Source of the DNA: Cytophagales bacterium
Lineage (GTDB): Bacteria > Bacteroidota > Bacteroidia > Cytophagales > 172606-1
Assembly (NCBI GenBank): GCA_030446715.1
Contig: JAUJMU010000002.1
Location: forward strand, 194,499 to 258,498
Reading direction: 5' to 3'
DNA: 64,000 nucleotides
Within the stretch, counting starts at the first letter, position 1, and the number at the start of each line of letters is the position of its first letter. The notes below the pieces were generated by a model, which was not told where the DNA came from, made no database searches, and saw only the letters and a program-made list of their open reading frames with translations. Shown in pieces: positions 50,772 through 60,469 of the stretch. A program made the translations under genes and the position numbers.

Positions 50772-51953
50772 GTTGCCGGAAAGGCTTGCTTCGGTAAACT
50801 TATCCGTTTTCTGGCTCAGCCGCAGCAACTGTTCTTCGCTGATAGTGGCCTGCGACCGGATCTGCCGGATCAGACCGAACAGGCCGACTATTTCCTCCCG
50901 GGCAATGCCGGTTTTTGCATGCAGCCGGTTGTAAAGTTCATCGTCAAAATCCGCAGTTCTTATAAAATACTGGCTGCGCAGGTGATCCAGAAACCACGCA
51001 ATTTTTTTCTCGGCCATATTTTTATGGTCGCGGTGCTGGTAGTACAGGCGGCCCACGGTTTGGGTAAACCCGAGTGTACTATTGGGCAGCGGCCGGATCA
51101 CTGGGATGATCCGCTGGCGGCGCTTTGCCTCAAAAGCCATAAACAGCAGCAAAGCCGCCATGGTGAGGTACAAGGCCCAGCGCAACGGCGGCGTCAGGAT
51201 CAGGAAGCGCAGCGGCGTCTGCAAATCGCGGATATTGCCCTTGTACAGCTCGTCCCAGTACACCGGCTGCACCGGCAGGTACGACAAGGTCCGCTCAATG
51301 TAAGCAATGTTGCGGCCGGCCAGCATGTTGTAATTGGTGTAGACCTGAGGCATGCACTGCAGGTAAAACCAACCTCTGCCCCAGGGAATTCTTACGAAAT
51401 TGGGCTCTTCCACCTGGTTGAGGCCAAGTACCTGCCAGGCAATTTTTCTGGTGGAGTCCGCCACCTGAAAGCCGAAAACGGCCCCGATCTTCCGGAACTG
51501 AAAAGGTCTTTTTTCCGCCAGCTTCGGATCGGTCAGGTTGGCTGAAACGGTATCGGAGAAGGAAAAATAAGTACGGGTACGGCAATTAAGGGTGTCCTCC
51601 AGCTCTTCACCCAGCCGGCCGGCGGCAATAAAGGCGTGGCTTCCGTCCGATACCAGTTTCAGCAGCAGATTCAGGTCTTCTTTGCCCGGATCAAAGGCGT
51701 CACCGATGAACAGGTAATTGCCCTGCCGCAGGGTATCCCTGCTTTCGTAAAGCGTTTCGTAGGAAACACGGACCGGCCGACCGGGGAAAATATCCCTTAA
51801 GAGATCATAGAGCACCTTGCTGCCAAATGGATTTTTGTCATCGAGGGCGTAGGAAGTGGTCCAGTCAAGTGGCCGGGGTGCCAGCAGTTCTACGGCCACC
51901 ACGATACCAATGGCCGCAATCAGAAGCAGGATCGAAAACCGGTGTTTTTTCAT
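50763..51953 (-). CDS. DUF4350 domain protein
   Basis: The 396-residue protein has an N-terminal membrane segment ('FSILLLIAAIGIVVAVELL') and the DUF4350 region 'TSYALDDKNPFGSKVLYDLL' to about residue 180. A second hydrophobic segment ('WALYLTMAALLLFMAFEA') lies near residue 275. It is part of the MoxR block, in which such proteins are thought to support a membrane complex. It overlaps the next gene upstream by 4 bp, suggesting translational coupling. Confidence 0.85.
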   Translation of the reverse strand: MKKHRFSILLLIAAIGIVVAVELLAPRPLDWTTSYALDDKNPFGSKVLYDLLRDIFPGRPVRVSYETLYESRDTLRQGNYLFIGDAFDPGKEDLNLLLKLVSDGSHAFIAAGRLGEELEDTLNCRTRTYFSFSDTVSANLTDPKLAEKRPFQFRKIGAVFGFQVADSTRKIAWQVLGLNQVEEPNFVRIPWGRGWFYLQCMPQVYTNYNMLAGRNIAYIERTLSYLPVQPVYWDELYKGNIRDLQTPLRFLILTPPLRWALYLTMAALLLFMAFEAKRRQRIIPVIRPLPNSTLGFTQTVGRLYYQHRDHKNMAEKKIAWFLDHLRSQYFIRTADFDDELYNRLHAKTGIAREEIVGLFGLIRQIRSQATISEEQLLRLSQKTDKFTEASLSGNKK

Positions 51954-52729
51954 TGCCTTACTCCCCTGATCTGCGCCTCAAAGTCCTGAAATGCCTTTTG
52001 CGCCTGCAGGAAGCGTTGGCTGTCTATGCTGAAATCGCCGTAGCAGATGTATTCAAACAGTAGGGTTACCTGCCGGAAGCCGGGCTCAATGTCCCGGCGT
52101 TTCCATTCGCGCAGGTAATCATGATTGGTTTTGTCGGGCCGCCAGTCAATCAGGCCGCGGTCACTGAGTTGCTTCAGGGTTTTGAGGTAAAACAGCCGGA
52201 CTGCCCGCCGGTATTGCCCTTGTTCGACGGCATCGGCAATCATCTTGTCAAAGTCAATCACGTGGATATTGGCTTCGTTTTCCTCAAATGAAAAGGTGTT
52301 GGCTTTGCCTTTCCCGAAGAAGAGCCCCTGCACGCCGGTGCCCGTCATCCGCAGCACCGCCCACCCGATGATCAGGGCACAAATTCCATAAATGCCCCAC
52401 CGCCAGTAGTCCAGCCGCCCGTCCCGGAAGAGGGGCCGGAATATTTTTTCACTCACCCACGCCCAGAACCGCTCCCAAAGGTTCGGAGCTGCACTTCCGG
52501 CTGCCCGGTCATAGGCGTAATCCTCGTCCTGCAGATATGCTTTCACTTTCTCCCGGTCAAATTTCCGGAGCTGATACGGGAACTGGCTCACCGGCTGCAC
52601 CGAATCCGTAGCGGCCACCAGCGGAAAAGCTGCGGCAGCCGTCAGCAAAAACGCACACGCCAGCCGGACCAGAAAATTGCCGCGACAAAGTTTTACCTGC
52701 GAAATTTTTAAAGACACAATTAATTTCAA
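51950..52729 (-). CDS. DUF4129 domain protein
   Basis: The 259-residue protein has a signal-like start ('LACAFLLTAAAAFPLVA'), a membrane segment 'WGIYGICALIIGWAVLRM' near residue 110 and the DUF4129 domain at the C-terminus ('QYRRAVRLFYLKTLKQLSDRGLIDWRPDKTNHDYLREW', 'LLFEYICYGDFSI'). DUF4129 is often fused to transglutaminases; here it is separate. It sits within the MoxR block. Confidence 0.85.
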   Translation of the reverse strand: MKLIVSLKISQVKLCRGNFLVRLACAFLLTAAAAFPLVAATDSVQPVSQFPYQLRKFDREKVKAYLQDEDYAYDRAAGSAAPNLWERFWAWVSEKIFRPLFRDGRLDYWRWGIYGICALIIGWAVLRMTGTGVQGLFFGKGKANTFSFEENEANIHVIDFDKMIADAVEQGQYRRAVRLFYLKTLKQLSDRGLIDWRPDKTNHDYLREWKRRDIEPGFRQVTLLFEYICYGDFSIDSQRFLQAQKAFQDFEAQIRGVRQ

Positions 52730-52797
52730 AACAGGTTATGGTATAGGGTAAAGCCCATGTTTCAATTCCAGGTACTCCTGACTTACTACCTTATTCT

Positions 52798-53769
52798 TCA
52801 GTAATGCTCCTCCTCGTCGGCGTAAAAATCCCGGGAACCGGCCGGAACCTCCCTGCCCATGGATTCAATCTTTTCCCGCAAACCTACCGATTCCTTGCGT
52901 TCTACCAGACTGAAATACTGAAATGCTGATACCGTCAGGAAGAGGCAGTAGGAAAGTGCAATGACCAGCGTAAGCACGATGGTGAATGCAATGGCGTAGG
53001 TCACGGTCTGCTCCATCGAACTGCCCATCTGCGTGAACAGCTGGGTAGACACGCCGATGATGGAAAACGGAATCGTGCAGCAGAGCACCACCGAAAACTG
53101 GATAATGATACAGATAAAGATGAGGCCGAAGGTTTGCCACCAGTACCCTTTCACGAGGTAGAAGGCCCGGTGCAGGGCGTCAAAAAAACTGATTCTTTCA
53201 TACAGACTGATGATCACCACCAGCGTGACCGGCACCAGCAGGTACACACTGGCCGCCATCGCACCAAAGAACAATATGACAATTGCACCAACCCCGAGGG
53301 AAGCGCCCAAAAGGCCGGACACCAGAAACATGCCGATAATCGTTACTCCCAGCATGATAGCCAGCCCGGTCATGCTTCCGAAAATACGCCAGAAATCGCG
53401 GCGGATGGCCTGCCAGATGTCAGCCGTCTGAATAGCCTGATCCCCTCCTTTGCGGTGAAAGTAAATCAGGATGTACTCGTAGATCACCCCTGCTGCCATC
53501 ACTGAACCTACAATCGAAGCGGCCATATTGACCAGGGTGGAAGCACCGAGCCCCACCAGCCAGCTGTCACTTTCGGAGGCCGGGGAAGAAAACCGGGTCA
53601 GCATCATGACCGGAATCACGCTGCCCACCAGTACGAAGGGACCGGCGATGAAAAGCATGCCGAGCATCATGGGTTTGAAGTGCTGGCGGATAAAAAGAAA
53701 ACTGACATTCAGGATTTCCCCAAAGTCACGGACCCTCCGGAAATCAATCCTGGCCGGAAATGTCGGCAT
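52798..53769 (-). CDS. Polytopic membrane protein of the MoxR block
   Basis: The 323-residue protein has about six to seven hydrophobic segments, such as 'MMLGMLFIAGPFVLVGSVIP', 'LAIMLGVTIIGMFLVSGLLGASLGV' and 'FGLIFICIIIQFSVVLCCTI'. The N-terminus 'DFGEILNVSFLFIRQHFKPM' recalls glycerophosphodiesterase-type membrane domains. It overlaps the SpoIIM gene by 26 bp. Function is unknown. Confidence 0.75.
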   Translation of the reverse strand: MPTFPARIDFRRVRDFGEILNVSFLFIRQHFKPMMLGMLFIAGPFVLVGSVIPVMMLTRFSSPASESDSWLVGLGASTLVNMAASIVGSVMAAGVIYEYILIYFHRKGGDQAIQTADIWQAIRRDFWRIFGSMTGLAIMLGVTIIGMFLVSGLLGASLGVGAIVILFFGAMAASVYLLVPVTLVVIISLYERISFFDALHRAFYLVKGYWWQTFGLIFICIIIQFSVVLCCTIPFSIIGVSTQLFTQMGSSMEQTVTYAIAFTIVLTLVIALSYCLFLTVSAFQYFSLVERKESVGLREKIESMGREVPAGSRDFYADEEEHY

Positions 53770-54763
53770 AGCGGTTTAGTCTGATTGGATAAATGATAAA
53801 ATACCAGAGGATGAAAAAGGCGGACAAAAGGATGACCGCCAGCTTGGCCCACGACGGCCATTCAGTGAGCCGGGTCACGAAGCTTTCCAGAAAACCCGCC
53901 ACAATAAACACCGGCACCAGCCCGATCACAATTTTAAGGCCCCTGAGGGCGCCGAGTTTGAAAGATTCGGTGCGGGAAAACGTACCCGGAAAAAGCAGGC
54001 TGTTGCCCATCACAAGACCGGCGCACCCGGCAATGACAATTGCCGAAATTTCCAGCGTGCCGTGAATCCAGATGGACAACGCCGACGTGACCAGCAGTCC
54101 CTGGGTGTAAAAGAAATATTGAAAGGCACCCAGCCTGATCCCGTTGTACACCAGCAGGATTCCCGTGCCGAAGGAAAACAAAAGTCCGGAGGCAAACGTC
54201 CGCAGGGCCACCATGATGTTATTGAAAGTAATGTATCCGAACATATCAAACTGGCCTTCAGACTTATAAACGCCCATCGGGTCGCCCTTCCGGATGTTTT
54301 CGAGGGTCATGTTGACGTATCCATCGCCGAGGATCAGCCGGGGAAACCGTTCGTCGTGGGCCGTGGATACCGCCCCGATCAGCACGGCCAGCCCGAAAAT
54401 GATGGCCGAATACAGCAGTTGCCGGTGGGCACTGCGAAACAGCAGCGGCAATTCGTAGCGCCAGAAATTGACAAAGCGGCTCTTCTCCTCCTTCCGGTTA
54501 CGGTAGATGGACTGGTGGACCCGGGCAGTCAGCGCATTGAGATAGGCGGTTGTCTGGCTGTCAGGGTAATGCGTTCGGGCAAAGGAAAGGTCATCGGTAA
54601 GCTGCACAAAAAGTCCGGCCAGCTGATCGGGGTTCCTGCTTCTTCCGGCAGCCAGCAGGCTCTCGAATTCTTTCCAGCGGGGGGTTTTTTTTAATGAAAA
54701 CGGCTTCTCGCATAAGGGGCACCGGGGCTGAAGCAAATCCGGTTTAAAGCCGTTTGATTTCAA
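53744..54763 (-). CDS. Stage II sporulation protein M-like membrane protein
   Basis: The 339-residue protein has the SpoIIM core: an N-terminal helical region 'WKEFESLLAAGRSRNPDQLAGL', then 'YVNMTLENIRKGDPMGVYKS' and membrane segments 'IMVALRTFASGLLFSFGTGILLVYNGIRLGAF' and 'WIHGTLEISAIVIAGCAGLVMG'. The same family is in the MoxR block of many Bacteroidota and is not related to sporulation there. The first 20 residues contain two CxxC-like pairs ('RCPLCEKPF'), which is unusual and may reflect an upstream fusion or a wrong start. Confidence 0.88.
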   Translation of the reverse strand: MKSNGFKPDLLQPRCPLCEKPFSLKKTPRWKEFESLLAAGRSRNPDQLAGLFVQLTDDLSFARTHYPDSQTTAYLNALTARVHQSIYRNRKEEKSRFVNFWRYELPLLFRSAHRQLLYSAIIFGLAVLIGAVSTAHDERFPRLILGDGYVNMTLENIRKGDPMGVYKSEGQFDMFGYITFNNIMVALRTFASGLLFSFGTGILLVYNGIRLGAFQYFFYTQGLLVTSALSIWIHGTLEISAIVIAGCAGLVMGNSLLFPGTFSRTESFKLGALRGLKIVIGLVPVFIVAGFLESFVTRLTEWPSWAKLAVILLSAFFILWYFIIYPIRLNRYADISGQD

Positions 54764-54938
54764 TCGGCCACAAATAAAAAAGGATTATCCTGCTTATCCC
54801 TACCTTTATAGATGTATAACTTACAAAGGAAATTTACGCAGGAGTAATTAAAAAGCCGTAAAAGAGGCTTAGATTATTTTGCAGCACTATACATGGGGAG
54901 CCGCATAAACCTGCCGGTTAAGCTCATTTTCTTTTTTT

Positions 54939-55646
54939 ATGGAAGCTATCCGAATCCAGACGGCTCAGAACGTTTTTATCGAATACCAGCCCGCCAGCGT
55001 CGGTGACCGCATCGTAGCCACCGTCATTGACGGCGTGATTGCGTGGTGCTACATCTTTCTGGTCAACCATACCCTCGAAAGACTGAACCTTGACCTCGGT
55101 TACACGGCCCGGCTGCTGTTGTACACGCCTTATTTTTTCTACCACCTGGTCAGTGAGATTTTCCTGGACGGGCAGTCGGCAGGCAAACGGGCCATGAACA
55201 TAAAAGTAGTGAAGCTGGACGGCAGCCAGCCCGCGCTGGGCAGCTATCTGCTCCGGTGGCTGCTCCGCCCAATTGATATTTTCTTTTTCGGGGCCGTGGC
55301 CATGATTACAATTGCCTCCAGCCAGAAGGGTCAGCGTCTGGGCGACATTGCCGCCGGAACCTCAGTCGTTTCCACCCGGCCCCGGCAGACGCTCCGCGAT
55401 ACCATGATGCCCCAAGCCGCGGACGACTATTCACCGCTCTACCCGCAGGCTGGCCGGCTATCGGACCGCGACGTTGCCATTATCAAAGAAGCCCTCCAGG
55501 CCTATCACCGGGGCGAAGAACAGGACAGTTACCTGATCCAGAGCCTGACCGGCAAGGTTGAGGAGCTGCTCGGCGTCCGGACTCAACAAACGTACGTCGA
55601 ATTTCTGCGTACCGTGCTGAAGGATCACGCGCACCTCTCCAGGTGA
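54939..55646 (+). CDS. RDD family membrane protein
   Basis: The 235-residue protein is divergent from the SpoIIM gene, a fixed order in Bacteroidota. The RDD domain starts 'QPASVGDRIVATVIDGVIAWCYIF' and contains 'LDGQSAGKRAMNIKVV' and 'KGQRLGDIAAGTSVV'. Three membrane segments are visible. A soluble tail of about 80 residues follows. It is probably a partner of the MoxR-linked membrane complex. Confidence 0.9.
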   Translation: MEAIRIQTAQNVFIEYQPASVGDRIVATVIDGVIAWCYIFLVNHTLERLNLDLGYTARLLLYTPYFFYHLVSEIFLDGQSAGKRAMNIKVVKLDGSQPALGSYLLRWLLRPIDIFFFGAVAMITIASSQKGQRLGDIAAGTSVVSTRPRQTLRDTMMPQAADDYSPLYPQAGRLSDRDVAIIKEALQAYHRGEEQDSYLIQSLTGKVEELLGVRTQQTYVEFLRTVLKDHAHLSR

Positions 55647-55650
55647 TCAT

Positions 55651-56871
55651 TCAGGAAATCACCGGTTGTTTTTTCTTTTCCCGCATGGTTGCCAGAAAGC
55701 CCAGTGCAGTCGGCACGGATACCAGCCCGGCTACCCACCAGAGGGTATCGTAACCAAAATGGTCGATCAGCCGGGTGCCCAGATAAGGGGCCAGAATGAA
55801 GGCTGCTGAAAAGGCCAGCGTATAAAGACCGATGTAAGCGCCGCGATTCTGCTCCCCGGACCGCTCCACGGTAAAAGTGATCATGAAGGGCATTGCAAGT
55901 ATCTCCGAAAACGTCACCAGGACCATGGCCAGCAGCAGGATGCCGACCCCCACGGCCACGTTCAGCAGCATATACGACAGGCCGCAGAGCAGTGCACCTG
56001 CCACTACCAGCCGCCAGGAAGCAATGCGGCTTTTGACCCTGTGAACAATCAGCATCTCGAACAGAAACACCAGCAGGCCATTGAAGCCCAGCAACAGTCC
56101 GGTCTGCGACTCCGACAGCCGGTAAACGTCGTGGTAATAGAGGGGCAGTGTATTGAAAAACTGAAAAAAGACCACCGCATAGCAGGTCGTAAAAAACAGA
56201 AAGACCAGAAAACGAATGTCGCGGTACGGTGACCGCTGCAAGCCAGCCGCACTCTTTTCCACCGGCTTTTGCCCGGTGCCCCTGCCGGTCTTATTCCGGA
56301 AGTAGACATAAAAAAATATACCTGCCGCAATACAGGTGATTCCGTCAGCAATGAAAAGCCATTTGTAGGAAAACGTGGCCAGCAAGCCGCCCAGCGCCGG
56401 TCCGATGGAAAAACCAAGGTTCACTGCCATCCGGTTCAGGGAGAAAGACCGCGTCACGTTTTCCGGCTTGGCATAAAAGGCAACGGACGCCGTATTGGCG
56501 GGCCGCAGGCACTCCACTGTAACGCTGAGTACGAAGATGCCAGCCGCCAGCATCGCAAAGGCAGTAAGGGCGGAAACCACTATAAACAGGCAGCCGCCCA
56601 GAAGGAGGCTCAGGCACTGCACCCGGAACGGTCCGATTTTATCCGAAAGCCAGCCGCCCAGCAGCGAACCCACCATGGCACCGATACCGAAAATGGCAAG
56701 GATCGTACCCGCCTGCCTGAGCGAAAAGTGCAGCGACTGGGTCAGGTAAACGCTCAGGAAAGGCACGACCATCGAACCGCTCCGGTTGATGAACATCACC
56801 AGGGCCAGCATCCACGAGGCCGGGGAAAGGCCTCCGTAAGCCTCGCGGTACAGATTCAGAATGGCTTTCAT
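55651..56871 (-). CDS. MFS transporter
   Basis: From ATG 56871 ('MKAILNLYREAYGGLSPASW') the 406-residue protein has about 12 hydrophobic segments and the MFS signature 'GGWLSDKIGPFRVQ' in the first loop. It resembles MdtH/YfcJ-type drug or metabolite exporters. The substrate is unknown. The frame extends to 57012, but the extra 47 residues are not hydrophobic or family-like. Confidence 0.88.
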   Translation of the reverse strand: MKAILNLYREAYGGLSPASWMLALVMFINRSGSMVVPFLSVYLTQSLHFSLRQAGTILAIFGIGAMVGSLLGGWLSDKIGPFRVQCLSLLLGGCLFIVVSALTAFAMLAAGIFVLSVTVECLRPANTASVAFYAKPENVTRSFSLNRMAVNLGFSIGPALGGLLATFSYKWLFIADGITCIAAGIFFYVYFRNKTGRGTGQKPVEKSAAGLQRSPYRDIRFLVFLFFTTCYAVVFFQFFNTLPLYYHDVYRLSESQTGLLLGFNGLLVFLFEMLIVHRVKSRIASWRLVVAGALLCGLSYMLLNVAVGVGILLLAMVLVTFSEILAMPFMITFTVERSGEQNRGAYIGLYTLAFSAAFILAPYLGTRLIDHFGYDTLWWVAGLVSVPTALGFLATMREKKKQPVIS

Positions 56872-57018
56872 AACCGGAAAAGCGGTAAAAGTAGCAATCC
56901 GGAGGAAATCCCCTTCTTCTTCCGTAAAGGTTAAGGCTTTTATTTTACCGGCGGCCAAATAAAAGTTTGGCTGGATTGACCCGGCCAGCGGATATGACGT
57001 ACTTAAACCCAAAAAGCT

Positions 57019-57516
57019 ATGTTCCGAAAAGTACGCGATCTGGTTGACCTTGCGGTAGACAAGGCAGGCCTGGTGGCAAAAGTCGGCGTTGAGGTGGCAA
57101 CCTGCCTGTCGGCAGCCGTAGTCGCGGAGCCGTTGAAAAAGGCTATCGGCGAAAATGCGGTTTCCGGCAAAATGTGGCAGCTTCAGCGGAAGGTCTCCGA
57201 CCGGATGTGCAGCCTGATTGAAGATGCAACTCCTGTTACCAAAGCCATCGCCAAAGTGCCCATCCGCAAGGCCGAACGGCTTTGTGAAGTGGGGCAGGGC
57301 GTGGGACAGGTATTATTTACCGGACAGAAAAAGGAAGGCTACGAAAAAATTGAAAATGCCCTTACCGATATGGCGGCGCTGCTGATCACCGGGGGCCTTG
57401 TGGGTGCCGCTCTTGAATACTGCACGGATGCGGCCGAAATTGCGCAGGAGATTGAGGCTCCGGAAACCGGTTCCGGCAAAACTGCTGCCGGTCAGTTGCC
57501 GGGTGCAGCTTCTTAG
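57019..57516 (+). CDS. Uncharacterised protein, helical
   Basis: The 165-residue product is mostly helical: 'VRDLVDLAVDKAGLVAKVGVEVATCLSAAVVAE' and 'IENALTDMAALLITGGLVGAALEYCTDAAEIAQEI', the latter weakly amphipathic and possibly membrane-associated. There is no signal peptide. It is divergent from the MFS gene and convergent with the Ada-like gene. No family is recognised. Confidence 0.65.
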   Translation: MFRKVRDLVDLAVDKAGLVAKVGVEVATCLSAAVVAEPLKKAIGENAVSGKMWQLQRKVSDRMCSLIEDATPVTKAIAKVPIRKAERLCEVGQGVGQVLFTGQKKEGYEKIENALTDMAALLITGGLVGAALEYCTDAAEIAQEIEAPETGSGKTAAGQLPGAAS

Positions 57517-57530
57517 CTTTTTGATTCATT

Positions 57531-58385
57531 CTACACCCGAACCGCTTCGGCCCTTGCCTGCTCCCAGCCGATCATGGCTTTTTTGCGGGTGGCACCCCAG
57601 CGGTATTCACCCAATATTCCCTCTTTCCGGATGACCCGGTGGCAGGGAATCAGCCACGCCACCGGGTTGGCTCCCACTGCCGAACCTACGGCCTGCGTGG
57701 CTTTGGGATTGCCGATCCGCCGGGCAATATCGCCGTAGGTGGTCAGGTGGCCGTCCGGCAGGGAGAGCAGTGCTTCCCAGACCTTTACCTGAAAGTTGGT
57801 ACCCTTCACCAGCACATTCAGCTTTCGGCCCGGCTGATTGCCCGCACTGAAAATCTTCCGCCAGACGGGCTCCGTTGCAATTGAATTTTCGCTGATAATG
57901 GCATGAGGCCAGTCGGTGCGCAGTTCGTGGATGGCTGCATCCGCGGAATGGTCGAAAAAAGTCATCCGGCAGATGCCCCTTTCCGTAACCCCGATCAGGC
58001 AGTCGCCGAAAGGCGTCGGGTGAACCCCGTAATCAATGCGGATGCCTTCACCACCCAGTTTGTATTCCTGCGGCGTGACTGCTTCCAGATTTACAAACAG
58101 GTCGTAAACCCTCGACTGGCTTGATAAACCAGCCAGTTCGGCTGCCTCCATCAGGTTGCCGCACTCAGACAGTCGCCTTTTCAGGTAGCCGGTGGTCAGG
58201 TACTGCAGGAAGCGCTTCGGGCTGATCCCGGCCCACTCGGTAAAGATCCGCTGCAAATGGAAGGGACTCAATGCAACTACCTCAGCCACTTCATCCAACT
58301 CGGGCTGCCGGATTACGTTCCCGGTCAGATACGCAATTGCCTTCTCGATCCGGGCGTAGTTGGGGTGGTAATCGGGATTTTCCAT
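57531..58385 (-). CDS. Ada-like protein: AraC HTH plus O6-methylguanine-DNA methyltransferase
   Basis: From ATG 58385 ('MENPDYHPNYARIEKAIAYL') the 284-residue protein joins an AraC-type DNA-binding domain (about residues 5-105) with a methyltransferase domain ending in 'NPVAWLIPCHRVIRKEGILGEYRWG', where the cysteine of PCHR accepts the alkyl group. The zinc-binding AdaA part is missing, as in many Ada homologs. It repairs O6-alkylguanine and may activate its own or other genes. The frame runs further upstream to 58778 but overlaps the next gene's strand. Confidence 0.95.
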   Translation of the reverse strand: MENPDYHPNYARIEKAIAYLTGNVIRQPELDEVAEVVALSPFHLQRIFTEWAGISPKRFLQYLTTGYLKRRLSECGNLMEAAELAGLSSQSRVYDLFVNLEAVTPQEYKLGGEGIRIDYGVHPTPFGDCLIGVTERGICRMTFFDHSADAAIHELRTDWPHAIISENSIATEPVWRKIFSAGNQPGRKLNVLVKGTNFQVKVWEALLSLPDGHLTTYGDIARRIGNPKATQAVGSAVGANPVAWLIPCHRVIRKEGILGEYRWGATRKKAMIGWEQARAEAVRV

Positions 58386-58479
58386 AGTTTTGATTATTTC
58401 GCAGTGAAGCAAAGGTAGGTGGTGAGGCGTCCACACCCAACCCGATTCTTGCGCAGACCAAAATTCAGCCCGCCATTTT

Positions 58480-59490
58480 ATGATCCGGAAATACCTGTTT
58501 ATTATTTGCCTGCTGAGTTCCCTGCTGGTGTTTTGCCCATTTCTCAGGGCCCAGCCTGCCCCCGTGATCCGGTTACTCGCCACCCGGGACCCGGTCAGTT
58601 TCCGGGGGCTGAGCATCCCTTCTGATTCAGTGGTATGGGCAAGTGGCAGCCAGGGCACGGTCGGCAGGTCGCTGAACGGCGGCCGTACCTGGGAATGGAT
58701 GCAGGTCCCTGGCCACGAAACCCGCGACTTCCGGGACATTGAAGCGTTTGACGCACAAACCGCACTCATCATGGCCATTGCCGAACCGGCTCACCTGCTC
58801 AAAACCACTGACGGTGGCAAAAGCTGGAAACTGGTATTTGCCGACAGTACGGCCGGAATGTTTCTGGACGCCCTGCATTTCCGCGACCCGATGAACGGCA
58901 TAGTGGCCGGCGACCCGGTAGCGGGGAAGTTTTTCATGCGCCGAACCCGCGACGGAGGCGAAACGTGGCAGCCCGTCGCGGAAGTTCCGGCAGCACAGTC
59001 CGGCGAGGCGCTTTTTGCGGCCAGCGGCACCAACATCATCCTGAAGGAGAAAGGAGAATTTGTAATGGTCACCGGAGGCAAGGTCAGCCGGTTGCTCCGG
59101 GGCAAAGGGAACCGCGTACTGCCGCTGGTACAGGGACAAGAATCTACGGGAGCCTTTTCTCTGGCCGCATGGGCGGAAAAACTGGTGGTGGTGGGCGGTG
59201 ATTTCAAAAATGACCAGGCCACCGCGGGCAACTGCCTGATTTCTACCGACAGCGGCGAAACCTGGCAGCGACCTTCCCGGCCTCCGCGCGGCTACCGTTC
59301 CTGCGTGGCCTTTCGGGATGCCCGCACCCTGTTCGCCTGCGGTACCCCGGGCGTAGACATTTCGGCGGATGGCGGCCAGAACTGGAGGCCCCTCTCAACC
59401 GAAAGCTACCACGTGTGCGTGCGGTCAAAAACGGGGCGGGTGGTATACTTTGCCGGTGCCGGAGGCAAAATTGCCGTGTTGAACTTCTGA
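58480..59490 (+). CDS. Secreted beta-propeller protein (Ycf48/VPS10-like repeats)
   Basis: The 336-residue protein has a signal peptide ('MIRKYLFIICLLSSLLVF') and several 'S.DGG.TW' repeats, for example 'SLNGGRTWEWM', 'KTTDGGKSWKLV', 'RTRDGGETWQPV', 'STDSGETWQRP' and 'SADGGQNWRPL'. These form a six- or seven-bladed propeller like the photosystem assembly factor Ycf48, common in Bacteroidota as secreted glycosidase-like or surface proteins. Function is unknown. Confidence 0.88.
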   Translation: MIRKYLFIICLLSSLLVFCPFLRAQPAPVIRLLATRDPVSFRGLSIPSDSVVWASGSQGTVGRSLNGGRTWEWMQVPGHETRDFRDIEAFDAQTALIMAIAEPAHLLKTTDGGKSWKLVFADSTAGMFLDALHFRDPMNGIVAGDPVAGKFFMRRTRDGGETWQPVAEVPAAQSGEALFAASGTNIILKEKGEFVMVTGGKVSRLLRGKGNRVLPLVQGQESTGAFSLAAWAEKLVVVGGDFKNDQATAGNCLISTDSGETWQRPSRPPRGYRSCVAFRDARTLFACGTPGVDISADGGQNWRPLSTESYHVCVRSKTGRVVYFAGAGGKIAVLNF

Positions 59491-59502
59491 CCTGTCTTTG
59501 CT

Positions 59503-60243
59503 TTATTTTTGCGAACGGGCCACATTCAGATCATATTTGAGCACATACAGGTATTTTTCGTTGATCTGGGTGCCGTCCATTTCAAAAGTTTCCTTACCTG
59601 AACCGGAGCTGCTCAGAATTTTGTTCACATCGCCACCATCCAGCACTTTTTTGGTACTGCCAAGTTCATCGTTGATGGACAGGTTCATGTGCCGTGATTT
59701 AAAATATTTATAGCCAGCTACTTTTAAAGAATTATCAATCAGTTCCAATGCCGGTTTGTTCTGGTCGTCACTGAAACTACTGGCTCCCAGAAATTTCGGG
59801 TAGCGTTCCGTCTTTGTGTAGTTCTTCACCTGGGCAATCTTGCGTTCCCCTTTATAATCATCGATTTCCAGCAGCGCAAATGCGGCAATTATTTTGCCTT
59901 CTTTGGGAATGTGTACGCTTACCTTGTCAAACTCGTCGGCCAGAATCAGGGCGTTCTGCGGCGTGGTGCGGGTTCCCCAGAAACCATTGTTCACCGCCAC
60001 CAGACCACCGGCCGCGTCATACGCATTGATGGTATAGACCAGCGTCAGTTCGTCGCCTTCTCCTGCCCCCAGCATACCTTTCTCCTGAATTTCTTTGGCG
60101 TGCAGTGAATTTACCCTCAGGTCTACGCGCAGGTCGGGTACAAACCGGCTCTGGCCGGTGTTGAGGGTGGCACACGAACTGGCACCGGCAGCGATGATCA
60201 ACAGCACAAACAGTTTTTTCGGATTCATTTTCCTTCGGCTCAT
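59503..60243 (-). CDS. Lipoprotein of unknown function
   Basis: The 246-residue product (or 241 from ATG 60228) has a lipobox 'FVLLIIAAGASSC' and a beta-rich body ('FVPDLRVDLRVNSLHAKEI', 'LTLVYTINAYDAAGGLVAV', 'DKVSVHIPKEGKIIAAFALLEI'), which suggests a C2-like or immunoglobulin-like fold. No family is recognised. It is convergent with the propeller gene, with a 12-bp gap. Confidence 0.7.
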   Translation of the reverse strand: MSRRKMNPKKLFVLLIIAAGASSCATLNTGQSRFVPDLRVDLRVNSLHAKEIQEKGMLGAGEGDELTLVYTINAYDAAGGLVAVNNGFWGTRTTPQNALILADEFDKVSVHIPKEGKIIAAFALLEIDDYKGERKIAQVKNYTKTERYPKFLGASSFSDDQNKPALELIDNSLKVAGYKYFKSRHMNLSINDELGSTKKVLDGGDVNKILSSSGSGKETFEMDGTQINEKYLYVLKYDLNVARSQK

Positions 60244-60469
60244 TAGAATGTTTTGATTCTTAACGAAGCAAAAGAAATTCAGTTGACATTACCTGGGAGA
60301 ACCTACCGGCAGCTTGATTGATGACAATCGAAAAATTTCCGGCAACCTGATTCTTTTCTCCCCCGGTTCTGTTCTACTTTTGGTACTTCTGCCGGAACCG
60401 GACCACATTTATTCCCCCGGCTGAAGTTCATTTCACCCCTTCCTTTCACTAATACGATTAATACGATCT

